Assembly: GCA_958510825.1 (NCBI GenBank)
Contig: OY294044.1
Location: forward strand, 80,956,895-81,020,894
Length of the DNA stretch: 64,000 bases
DNA from: Brachypterus glaber
Lineage: Eukaryota > Arthropoda > Insecta > Coleoptera > Kateretidae
Direction of reading: 5' to 3'
Positions 21,990-31,143 of this stretch are shown here, piece after piece; positions within the stretch are counted from its first letter, which is position 1; each line of letters begins with the position of its first letter. Position numbers and translations under genes: made by a program. The notes below the pieces were generated by a model. That model made no database searches, had not been told where the DNA came from, and saw only the letters and a list, made by a program, of their open reading frames with translations.

Positions 21990-22410
21990 TTATTATACTA
22001 TTCACAGCGCCTGCGCTAGAATAGTATAATACGGTAGTTTCGAATTTTCCAAAGTCGCCAGAAAACGTCCTAGACAAAAAAACTCTTGGATACAAATGTG
22101 TTTTATGAAAAAATAGGAACTTAAAAAATGTCCGTCTGTCCGTCTGTCTGTCTGTTCGTCTGCCCGTCTGTCTGTTCGTCTGTCCGCCCGTCTGTCTGTT
22201 CTTCCGTCGGTGTGTCCTTCCGTCTGATGTCAAGTTCTATAAGGGGAAAGATCCCTGTTGTTTTTAAAAATAATCCCCCCAAAAACATAACAGTTGTGGG
22301 GGTTTAAAGTAAATAAAAAAACTTTATTTTTAAAGTTTTTTGTTTCAAAATAGTATATAATAGAATGCGTAGCATTACATATTTTCACGGCTTGAAAGAT
22401 TACACAAAAA
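21990..22410. repeat. Dispersed repeat with a (GTCT)n-rich core
   Basis: TATTCACAGCGC, GCTAGAATAG, ACGGTAGTTTCG, GTCCTAGACAAAAA and CTTGGATA occur in this order, then a TGTC/CGTC microsatellite (22128-22225). The order matches 38919-39210. A minus-strand open frame rich in Thr-Asp-Arg-Gln is only the translated microsatellite. Shorter traces of such CTGTC-rich repeats lie near 4740, 45190, 51635 and 61685. Confidence 0.7.
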
Positions 22411-22639
22411 AAATAGTTCACTTAATATTACCCAGACTATAGTTTATTAGGTATTTTTGGGCACTGATAAGAAATAGAGGAAAAAGTCCGATAAACTTCA
22501 AATATTCAGAAAATATTAGATTAAAGAACAAAGGCCCACAAAAAAATATGTAATGTAGGCTAAGATTTTTCTATATATTTTGAGCTGCTCAATCTAAATA
22601 TGATCTCATTTGTAAAAACAATTTAAATGGCTTAAAAAT

Positions 22640-23175
22640 TTTCGCCCTCAGGTAGAGCCGGATATAAGGCATTTTCGTTGGGGGGGTGTAACTGACAAAA
22701 ATGACGAATAAGAATAAAAAAATACCGAATAAGAAAATATTGATGACTAAAGAAAAGGACCTCACTCCAAAACAAATTTACCGAATGAATCAAAGATTTG
22801 CCGAATGGATAAAGTTTCGTCAGGGCGGCAACTTGACTCCCCTACAAAAAAAAAGAAAATTGGCGCCCTAAAAAATACCCTTCAGAAAAAAAAAGCTTTG
22901 TCCCTGACAGTTTCACCAAACTTGGCGCCCCCTACAATTAAAAATATGGCGCCCCCATAAAATAGCTTTGTCCCTGGCGGTTTCTACCAAACTTGGAGCT
23001 CCTAAAAAAAAATAGCACCAGTCTTAAAATCTTTACCCCTCACGGAAGTTTTGATGACTAAAACTAAAAAAGATCCACACCTCAAAAATTTGCCGAATGA
23101 TTCTCAAAGATTTGCCGACTGGAAAAAGTTTTAGGGGGTGTCAAACCCCCCAATGTCCCCCTTACGTCGGGCCCT
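22640..23175. repeat. Dispersed 'GGCGCCCC' repeat
   Basis: Internally repetitive: TTGGCGCCC appears at about 22859 and 22923 with a further variant, and TTGATGACTAAA at about 22740 and 23050. Phrases of the type AGCTTTGTCCCTG recur. It is non-coding. Relatives are at 16495-16660 and 62085-62370. Confidence 0.6.
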
Positions 23176-23366
23176 GCCTTCAGGGTAGATATTTCGGAAA
23201 GTACTTGAGTTACGAAAATAAATTATAGGACCTTTTTTGTAGATAATTAAAATGGCTTTAATTTGTATAAAGAAAAAGTCCTTTTCCAGTTTTTTGTGAC
23301 CTGACATCATTTTTAGATTCAGCAGCCCAAAATACATAGTAATATCATACAGTAATATCATACAGG

Positions 23367-23760
23367 GGCGCCCGCAGGATGTTTGATAGGGGGGACAAGC
23401 CTATTCGGGTTTACAACTTTATCAACAAAAAGTTTTTGTTAAATTCACAAAAAGGGCCAGTTTTTTTTTTCTGGGAGGGGGTTAATAAGAAACAGATTGA
23501 GTGGCACCACCAACACAACATTTAGCGCCGCAGCTGTAAGTTTTTAGAAATCCTAAAGTAACGTATTTTTCAGAATTTGATATGCAATTACTTTATAAAA
23601 TCTATGAGTAAGCACCGCAGTTCAGTCAAGTTCACAACATCAACAATTTAATAAGAGAATTATTTATTTTTATAAAATAGCCATCTGGAGAAAACCTCTA
23701 AAAAAATAACACATTAACTTTAGCGCCACATTTTCTAAACACCTTATAACACCTAAGCTT
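23367..23760. repeat. Dispersed repeat ('TTTAGCGCCGCAG' family)
   Basis: GGGCGCCCGCAGGATG and GGGGGGACAAGCCTATTC are followed by TTTAGCGCCGCAGCTG and TTAGCGCCACA. The same theme, spaced A/T sequence with 'TTTAGCGCCGCAG', occurs at 41820-42540. Non-coding. Confidence 0.55.
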
Positions 23761-24267
23761 GGAATTAAAAAAATGTTTTAAAATACCTTTTACGTCCTTT
23801 AAATGTCGCATGTCCCGGGACATTGGACGTATATTCATAGTATATCCTAATTTGTGTACTGTAAATATACTGTTTTGTATATCCTACGGATACCCCATTG
23901 ATGTGCGGATAAAGTCGTATATTCTCTACGATGAATTTTGTATATGCTATGAATATACGATTTGAATATCATAGGGATATCCTCAAAGGCTTTTCTTTCA
24001 TTATTTTAAATTTACCGAGTTTTTCGTCACTTTAATTGTGGATGTTTTTGTGGGTGTTTGTGGTATGTTTATGTGTGCACGTTTTTTCCACAATGATTAT
24101 TAAATATATATTGTGTTTTTCTTTTGTTGAACAATTTCGTGTGTATTAATCCTCCCTCTGTCCTAAGTGCTTTAAGTTTTTTTATAAACGAGCCCATGGA
24201 CCTTTGCAAAGGTTAACCGTAGTAACCGTACTTTTTGAAAAATGTATGATGAAAAAGAAAATATAAC

Positions 24268-24296
24268 ATAAGATAAGATAAGATAAGTAGATAAGT
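24268..24296. repeat. Short (GATAA)n tandem repeat
   Basis: Four adjacent units of AAGATA/GATAA type are followed by a degenerate unit. Probably simple slippage. Confidence 0.7.
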
Positions 24297-24310
24297 TAAT
24301 AAGTATGTAC

Positions 24311-24490
24311 AAATGTTCCCGACAAAAGTGGCTATCAAGTAGTATTGCTGATATTATTTTTGTTTTTTTTTATGAAACTATTAGCTTAAATTTAAATAAC
24401 TTGCACCAGGTGCAAGCTGCTTATAGCAATATTTCACAACAGAAATAATAAAAGCAAGACTATTTGATAGCCTCTTTTGTCGGGCACATT
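24311..24490. mobile_element. Short MITE with ~35-bp inverted arms
   Basis: TTCCCGACAAAAGTGGCTAT at 24315-24334, with its continuation CAAGTAGTATTGCT, is inverted at about 24445-24487 (GATAGCCTCTTTTGTCGGGC). The loop contains TTGCACCAGGTGCAA, a short perfect palindrome. Non-coding. Confidence 0.7.
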
Positions 24491-24865
24491 TTTACATAAT
24501 TAGTAGTTATCTTTAGGACAGATGTACAGCATATCCTCAGGGCATACCCTCGGAATATCCTCGGAAGTCGTCGGCTTCCCTTTTAGTAACAAAGTATATC
24601 CTGAGGATGTCCTACAGATATCTATAGGCGAAATCGTATAACCTGGGGATTTCGGAAATCCCAAAACGGATATTCTGGGGATATGCACTTTATAAACCTG
24701 TGCTATCTGGGAATCCCTTTAAAATTGGTAAAAACAAAACAATATCTATCTGAAAAGCCAGGTTGGGGCGCGTTTGGATGGGTGCATGTTTGTTTATATC
24801 CGTCTATGGCCTAAATTACTTCGCCAGCAAATGTACTCATAATGGTTGCGACCGGCTAATCTGAG

Positions 24866-25050
24866 TGGGTGACCAACATCACTAGACTCAATTTCCATAC
24901 TCTCTAATATCTCTACTCCATAACACACCTAGGTACCTACTCTATAATATCCCTACTCTACAATAACCCTAGTTTCTGATATCCCTACTCTTAAATAACC
25001 CTTTTCCCCCATAATCCTTTTCCACACCATATAAACTTAATTAGCAACTT
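24866..25050. mobile_element. Solo arm of the 6.4-kb-type foldback family
   Basis: Starts GGGTGAC and runs through variants of CTACTCCATAACA to CACACCATATAAACTTAATT, AGCAACTT, as the left arm at 6376-6535 does. The mirrored arm is absent. Confidence 0.65.
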
Positions 25051-26230
25051 GACGTAACTCATAACTTTTTAAATTTATATATTATATTATTATATTTTAC
25101 TACGATCCTCTATGAAAATGACATTTAGCACACTCTTTTGTTGTTTAGAAAACGCCTCATATCGCACTAGTTTGATATTTTTGAATCACACTCGTGTGAT
25201 ATTTATGTATGGAGGTTTACCTATTTTATTTAGATATTTACCTCGTAGATTGTATGAATTTTATTCACCTTTCACCACAGCCTTTTATATCTTTAAGTGT
25301 TTTAATCCATATATTTCTGTTTTTCATGTCAAAAATTGAAACTATAGTTATAACGTTACTATTTTGACCATTACTGTCTAGTCTAGACAGTTTAGATCTT
25401 ATAAAAATTACTTAATTTTTTATTTAGTTACCTTAACATCAAAATACACAGTATTTTTCTTACGAAATGTAAAACAGTACAATTTTACTGTCTTATATGG
25501 CAGCATAACCACATAAATCTAATTTAATAACCAAACTTAAGTTATTTAGGAATAGGCAAACCCATTAAACAGCTATGTATTGTATTAAATATAAAACCAA
25601 GAAAACTAAAGCTAAATGAAAATCATATTTCCTCTTTGACACACCTACATATATAAATTTGTATGTTTTTTACAATTATTTTGTGCTTTGCCTTTCTTAA
25701 AAATTAATAAAAATTAGAAAATTTTAAAATAAGAAACTTTATATTTTTTCGGGATTGTAGCAAAAATAGTGTACATAACTTGTTGGAAAGTGTATTTCAT
25801 ACACTCGTTGGGTTTCCTCACTTGCGTGAAATATGTCACTTTCCACACTAGTTATGTAATATACTAATGTTTTTATAATTCCCTAATACCTGTTTCTATG
25901 AAAGATAATTAAAATTTAAAACCATTTATATTCGTCTAATTGGCTAAAATACAATATTTTATTTTTGTTCAGATGTTTTTCAGTAATGGAGCTGAAAATC
26001 AAACAAATTTATGACGATAATTTATTTTGCCATAAACATAACGAGTTACAATTTTACTATGGAAAGAACAGAATTAGTTTTTTTCATAAACTTCAATGAG
26101 ATTGAATTTTTTACTTTTTTTTTAGTTTTTATTTTACTTTCACTTATTGTCTAGGCCTATTCTATTACTCAAAGACATGACCCAGACTGTAAGAAATTCC
26201 TAACGAATTTTTAGTATAATTTTATTCAAG
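25051..26230. other. AT-rich stretch, no gene recognised
   Basis: No domain, exon-like segment or clear repeat structure was identified. The frame at 25112-25339 is open but Phe/Tyr-rich, as expected for AT-rich noise. Confidence 0.4.
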
Positions 26231-26614
26231 TTATTAGTCTCAAGGCTGGCCATGCATTTTACCTCGCAAATATCCATAACTGCCTTTCTTACCTTTCGCT
26301 TTTTTTTTAATAAAAAACAGGACCAAAAACTCTAAGTTTTGCAAAAAACTGCAAGAAGTTTTAATTTTTAACCCAGAATAAAGCCTCCTTAATTCTCTAC
26401 AAAAAGATCTTATAGTTCCTCTTCGTAACTTAGATACTTTCTGAGATATGGACCCTAAAAGGGTCCAAACATTCCACTTTATCAATAAAAATACAAAGCA
26501 AACCAAATTGCCATCAATCCCATGGAAAAACCCTTACATAAAATTAAAATAATGTATAAAATATGGCGCGGTAAACGATTTTCGCTGTAAAAGTCATGCG
26601 CTTTAAAGAGCGTT

Positions 26615-26760
26615 CGCCGTAATGGGTTGCGCGGTAACGGTCTTCGTGGTAAAGGACATGCGCGGTAATAGCTTGTCGCGGTAATAGCTTGTCGCGGTAA
26701 TTGCGCTCGCGGTAATGGACTGCGCGGTAATGGTCTTCGCGGTAATTTTTTCGCTGTAAA
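26615..26760 (-). repeat. 18-bp minisatellite 'CGCGGTAAT', array 1
   Basis: About seven units of 16-18 bp contain CGCGGTAATNG. The plus-strand unit TAGCTTGTCGCGGTAA is present twice in a row. The minus strand reads as Ile-Thr-Ala or Tyr-Arg-Asp repeats in all open frames, a by-product of the period being divisible by three. Confidence 0.85.
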
Positions 26761-27189
26761 GTCCGATAATTTTTGAACCATTCAGATTCTTGGCGAATAG
26801 GTAATGTATTAGTCTCAAGGCTGGCCATACATTTTACCTCGCAAATATCCATAACTGCCTTTCTTAACTTTCGCTTTTTTTTTAATAAAAAACAGGACCA
26901 AAAACTCTAAGTTTTGCAAAAAACTGCAAGAAGTTTTAATTTTTAACCCAGAATAAAGCCTCCTTAATTCTCTACAAAAAGATCTTATAGTTCCTCTTCG
27001 TAACTTAGATACTTTCTGAGATATGGACCCTAAAAGGGTCCAAACATTCCACTTTATCAATAAAAATACAAAGCAAACCAAATTGCCATCAATCCCATGG
27101 AAAAACCCTTACATAAAATTAAAATAATGTATAAAATATGGCGCGGTAAACGATTTTCGCTGTAAAAGTCATGCGCTTTAAAGAGCGTT

Positions 27190-27310
27190 CGCCGTAATGG
27201 GTTGCGCGGTAACGGTCTTCGTGGTAAAGGACATGCGCGGTAATAGCTTTTCGCGGTAATTGCGCTCGCGGTAATGGACTGCGCGGTAATTGTATTCGCG
27301 GTAATTTTTC
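27190..27310 (-). repeat. 18-bp minisatellite 'CGCGGTAAT', array 2
   Basis: The second copy of the array, inside the 575-bp duplication. It has one TAGCTTTTCGCGGTAA where array 1 has two, so one unit was gained or lost after the duplication. Confidence 0.85.
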
Positions 27311-27426
27311 CCTGTAAAGTCCGGTTCCCCCCTAAAAGCGATAGTTTTCGAACCATTCGGATTCTTGGCGAATGGGTAATTCTGATATCATATTAGGATT
27401 CAACAGCCGAAAATACATGCCAGCTG

Positions 27427-27729
27427 CACAAAAAGCACACTTTTAAGAATTTCTATAAACTTAAGGATTTTATGGCAAGTGATTACTTAATTAAGATCAA
27501 ATGGTTTAAATTACATAAAAACAAAGGAAGCGGATATGTTTTCAGCCACACTCAACGGCACAAAAAGCACACTTTTAAGAATTTCAATAAACTTAAGGAT
27601 TTTATGGCAAGTGATTACTTAATTAAGATCAAATGGTTTAAATTACATAAAAACAAAGGAAGCGGATATGTTTTCAGCCAGGCTCTACTCTTGCAATGTT
27701 TATGTTTTTATGTTTATGTTTGTTTTTAA
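27427..27729 (+). pseudogene. In-frame tandem duplication of a 132-bp coding-like segment
   Basis: Units at 27427-27558 and 27559-27682 are nearly identical, and the period (132 bp) keeps one frame open across both. The unit encodes KKHTFKNFNKLKDFMASDYL followed by IKIKWFKLHKNKGSGYVFS. This resembles the zinc-finger segment at the start of some insect MULE-like transposon proteins ('F..F..F..WK....YVF'), but the expected Cys/His end is replaced after YVFS in both units. It is probably a transposon-derived fragment; the family is uncertain. It abuts the tail of the SINE at 27690. Confidence 0.45.
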
Positions 27730-27894
27730 CCTCGTACTATTCTACTTAATTAAGCATCCCCTAAGTCCAGGACTTGTGTGGGCTAGTAGTAGAGGGAACC
27801 ACCGGCTTTAATTGACTTTCGAACCAATATATCTAGGGAGTACGCCTTCGCCAAATTTCAATTATTAATTAACTGAAAAAGGCAATCGGCGCCA
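27690..27894 (-). mobile_element. tRNA-derived SINE, copy 3 (5'-truncated)
   Basis: The tail on minus is AAAACATAAACATAAAAACA-like, followed upstream by the full shared body. Homology stops at GGCAATCGGCGCCA, the last bases of the tRNA-like head, so boxes A and B are missing and it cannot be transcribed from its own promoter. Confidence 0.9.
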
Positions 27895-28029
27895 AACTCA
27901 ATGCAATGGAGTGAAACTTTTGATATTTTCAGGCGTTTCAATTTTTTTTGTAGCCTGTAGGCTGTCAAAATAAAAATTTTCAGCTTGATTTTCAAGCAGC
28001 TGTTCTGAGGTTATGTGGCTTTTTCTACA

Positions 28030-28938
28030 TATGAAGAGTGCAACTAACATAAGGGCATAACCCACAAAATTATTTTACAGGAGAAGCAAAAATGTGATTC
28101 ATTTTTTTTCCAATGATATTTATACTTAATATTAATTATGTATTGATAGTTTTTGATTTTTTACATCATTTTATGTAGATTTCAACAAAAAAAACTTGAA
28201 ATAAGGGCGTAAACAATACCCTTAAGGGAACGTTCAAGTATTACGTAACGCAAATTGTACCATAATTCATACACTTCATACCCAGTTTCTCGCGTTATTA
28301 AAGGCTGTAGAGATTTCATGTTTTGGCTACCCCCCAATTAAGGGGGTGTTAGGGGGGTAGCCAAAATATAAAATCTCTACAGCCTTTAATAACGCGGGAA
28401 CCAGGGTCTGATGTGTATGAATTTTTGTACAATTTGGGTTACGTCATACTTGAACGTCCCTAATTTTCAAAAGGGCCTAACCCACACATTTCTTATAAGG
28501 TTGTTTTTGCATAAAACCTTCCCTTTGCTAGTCTTAAATAGGTTCATAGGCCTTTTTTAATTAAGAATATTTAACGGTAAATATTTAGGTGGGGCAAAAA
28601 AAGCAAATTATTAAAAAAGCCTTACCCACACGTTTATTATAAGATTGTTTTTTTATAAAATCTTGTCTGTTGTATTTTTAAATAGGTTCCTAACCTTTTT
28701 TTAATTAAGAATAGTTAACGGTAAATATTTGGTTGAGGCAAAAAAAAAAACAAATTATTAAAGTTTGCACCCCTAACCTTATTTTTAAATGTATTTTTTT
28801 ACCACTTCTATTAACATATTAGAAATTTTTATTAACTAGAGCAATATAGTAGGTACGTTAAGTAGTATCCGTTCCAAGCAAAAACCATATTTCGTAAAAA
28901 ATGAGGGTTAGGCCCTTATGTTAGTTGCACTCTTCATA
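28030..28938. mobile_element. TIR element with ~30-bp ends, ~0.9 kb
   Basis: TATGAAGAGTGCAACTAACA at 28030 is inverted at 28919-28938 (TGTTAGTTGCACTCTTCATA). Inside is a diverged tandem pair (28485-28600 and 28612-28750) with CCCACACATTTCTTATAAGG and TTAACGGTAAATATT. A PIF-type MITE (28226-28460) is nested in it. No transposase is present. A TA on each side is compatible with Tc1/mariner, but this is not decisive. Confidence 0.8.
28226..28460. mobile_element. PIF/Harbinger-type MITE, copy 1
   Basis: GGGAACGTTCAAGTATTACG at the left end is matched by CATACTTGAACGTCCC at the right, with 3-bp flanks TAA/TAA. The arms continue (TAATAACGCGGGAACCAGGG with TTTCTCGCGTTATTA), making the element palindromic. 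Confidence 0.88.
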
Positions 28939-28971
28939 TAGTAATTTCCGATTTTAAATTATGGAGGGCTC

Positions 28972-29741
28972 CCAGGTAGCAAAATAACATGAAATTCACG
29001 TGAAAGTCACGTTAATATGTGACATGTGATGTTAAGATTGTAGTCTCATTGAACAAGAATGTAGCATTTTGGGGATGTCCTAAGTCCGCCCCTAATAACA
29101 TCACACAATGACATCCCGAAAATAACGTGTTTGTGACATCATAAATCCACATTCCTGTTATATCTAATATCTTATGGATGCCGTTACTTTAATATTTAAA
29201 TAATATTTTAGGATATTAGCTTTTTCTAAATTAAAACCATTAAAAACGCTATAACCCTATAAAAAAATCGGATTTAAAATCAATCAGTAATTGAAACAAT
29301 CACAGATTGAAACAGATAGATTCTAAATACGAAATTGCAGATTAAGCGGAGAATATATCCTTTAATCCGTGTCCGTGGTCTTGAGAAGCCCGGCAGAACC
29401 CCCTATCCATTGGAAATCGTATAATGTGTATACAATTTCCTTATAATAATTTACTCTATCAACATCATCTTATATCGATTTTTTTGCTTCGAACGTCGGT
29501 GAGAAGCAAAATAACATGACATTCACGTGAAAGCCACGTTAATATGTGACATGCGATATATTCACAGCGTTGCTAAATATTTGTTATTTAATAACATGGT
29601 TGTCACGTCACACGTGTTACGTTGCAAATGTGATGTTAAATACATGTTATTTTTCAATATTAAGTGATGTTATGATTTAGTTTAAAAATACACCCAAAAG
29701 TGATGTTAATTTCTTGTAATATAACATCCCTTGCTACCTGG
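28972..29741. mobile_element. TIR element with 4-bp target duplication and sub-terminal repeats
   Basis: Ends CCAGGTAGCAA and TTGCTACCTGG are flanked by GCTC on both sides (28968-28971, 29742-29745). Both halves carry repeated AATAACATGAMATTCACGTG and TGTGACATGTGATG motifs (28982 and 29510), with further AACATGTTA/GTGATGTTA variants near the right end. Non-coding. Terminal and sub-terminal repeats of this type bind transposase in many families. The superfamily is unassigned. Confidence 0.85.
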
Positions 29742-29745
29742 GCTC

Positions 29746-30540
29746 AGACTTCTCTAGTCCCTAGATACAGGCCTGGTCTAGACTCTTAAACACTTCTTTC
29801 TTACAGTACTGTTAAATAGTACACACGATTCAAACATTAATAAAAAAAGTAACAACGTACCTTCATGTTTTGTGACACAAATTACAGTTTACAGTGAGGT
29901 TCGATGCGGTAATTCATTCGTTTGCGGATCCCGGGATAGTGCATTTCTGACACTGTTTTTCCTGTTTTTATTTGCGGTTTGGTTTGGTTTTGTTTGGCAT
30001 TTTACAGCTATTCAGCTGCAAAAAATGATATTGTAATTTAAAATTTACAACATTTTTGGAATTAATAAAGTTGTGAATCTTGGGAAAAAGTAAATTTTCC
30101 AGAAGATGTATTTAGAACCTTTATATTTCAGTTTATTTTTCGCAATTTTTAAAGTAAAAAAAATAAATCCTGGGCAAAAATATAAAAAAATTAGTTATAA
30201 AATTAACTTTCGTATTTTTAGTTCTTTTTTTGTGAAGGTAGGAATCACCAAATTTTTAGGCTCCCATACAACTACAAGACAGCAATAGTGAGAACGTTTT
30301 TTTTTCTATTCGTCAACATTTTTGTTGAGGAGAGTTGTAATGTTAGCATTACCTAGTGGAAAGGTTTTTTTGTCATCAACTTTTTTGTGATTTCTCCCCC
30401 CCCCCCTTCGGTATGGCCCTGAATATATTTTTAAGCTTTTTTAAATAAGATGTAATATTTATATTATAAAGAAATATGATCTTTCGTTTACTTTTGGTCC
30501 TGTTCTTTTTGACCAGATACAAGCATTATAATCATTTCAT
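29746..30540. other. AT-rich stretch, no gene recognised
   Basis: No conserved domain. One GC-richer patch (GCGGATCCCGGGATAGTGC, 29925-29943) has no identifiable role. The frame at 30106-30288 is Lys/Phe-rich noise. Confidence 0.4.
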
Positions 30541-30541
30541 A

Positions 30542-30750
30542 CAGTGCGGTCCAAAAGTCACCCCCCCTCTTAACTTTTGAACGAGTTGAGATATCGATTT
30601 CAAATTTAGAACTTTTAAATAAGACAACTTAAACTATCTTTAAGCATATATTTGATACTTTTATCTCTTAAAATGTGAGCAGGGGGCAAGGAAGGAAATT
30701 TTTTTAAATGGAAAGGGTGGTCGTGTGATACATCATTTTAAAGTATTTAA
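30542..30750 (+). mobile_element. Tc1-type palindromic MITE, copy C, right half missing
   Basis: CAGTGCGGTCCAAAAGTCAC preceded by TA, then the left arm as in copies A and B up to CATCATTTTAAAG. It is cut at about 30750, where a (GTTT)n-bearing retroelement tail begins. Confidence 0.85.
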
Positions 30751-30960
30751 AGTTTGTTTGTTTGTTTGTTTATTACCCTCATAGACTAAGAGCTGGCGGC
30801 AGCGAGGTACTATGATATTACCTCGGGCTGGAATTTTGTGAGGTGGTTGGGGGGACCATCATTAAGTGTCATCTGCAAGGATTTTGCTCAAAACCCCTGA
30901 AAATGACACGTCAGACGACTCAAACATGCCCGGTTTAGCTAAAATTTGGTATACAGGCTT
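30751..30960 (-). mobile_element. 3' end of a minus-strand retroelement with (AAAC)n tail
   Basis: On the minus strand GAGGTAATATCATAGTACCT, then CAGCTCTTAGTCTATGAGGG, TAATAAACAAACAAACAAAC. A simple tetranucleotide tail on otherwise complex sequence is typical of LINE or SINE insertions. No coding part is seen. Confidence 0.5.
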
Positions 30961-31143
30961 CTTTTGTTAATATTAATATGGACCAATACGCAAAAACTTA
31001 AAATTCAAAATGGCGGAATAAATATGGCCGATTTCTTTTTAAAATTATGCCAAACTAATAAGGCACAAAACAAACAAAAATTGAGACACCCAACCCAATA
31101 TTTTGTGGGTTATTTTCTTTATATATACTACTTATTGCTATAA

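Larger units (their letters stand above)
23815..24710. mobile_element. Putative TIR element with degenerate GGATATCC-type sub-repeats
   Basis: Both ends (23815-23990 and 24510-24710) are crowded with variants of TATATCCTACGGATA and ATATCCTCAGGGCATA, mixed in both orientations. The outer ends TCCCGGGACA and TATCTGGGA only weakly resemble an inverted repeat. The frames at 23759-23965 and 24688-24500 are translations of these sub-repeats. A smaller element (24311-24490) is nested in the middle. Confidence 0.45.
26232..27380. repeat. Recent tandem duplication, period 575 bp
   Basis: TATTAGTCTCAAGGCTGGCC starts at 26232 and again at 26807. The units differ at only a few positions over the first 350 bp (for example GCCATGCATT against GCCATACATT). 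They then carry an 18-bp-type array with a different number of units. Mirrored small minus-strand frames (26506-26240, 27081-26815) exist only because the segment is duplicated; no known domain is present. Confidence 0.92.

Noticed and set aside
21781..22233. 150-codon minus-strand frame with Thr-Asp-Arg-Gln repeats
   Set aside because: The repeats are translated (GTCT)n-like microsatellite inside a dispersed repeat; the rest shows no domain, and the sister copy at 38919-39250 does not keep the frame.
26615..27310. Possible CRISPR-like repeat array
   Set aside because: The 18-bp units are contiguous with no unique spacers, and the sequence is clearly eukaryotic; it is a minisatellite.
26240..27356. 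Paired minus-strand frames of 88-102 codons in the 575-bp duplication
   Set aside because: Their similarity is explained by the DNA duplication, and their Arg/Thr repeats by the 18-bp minisatellite. No known domain.
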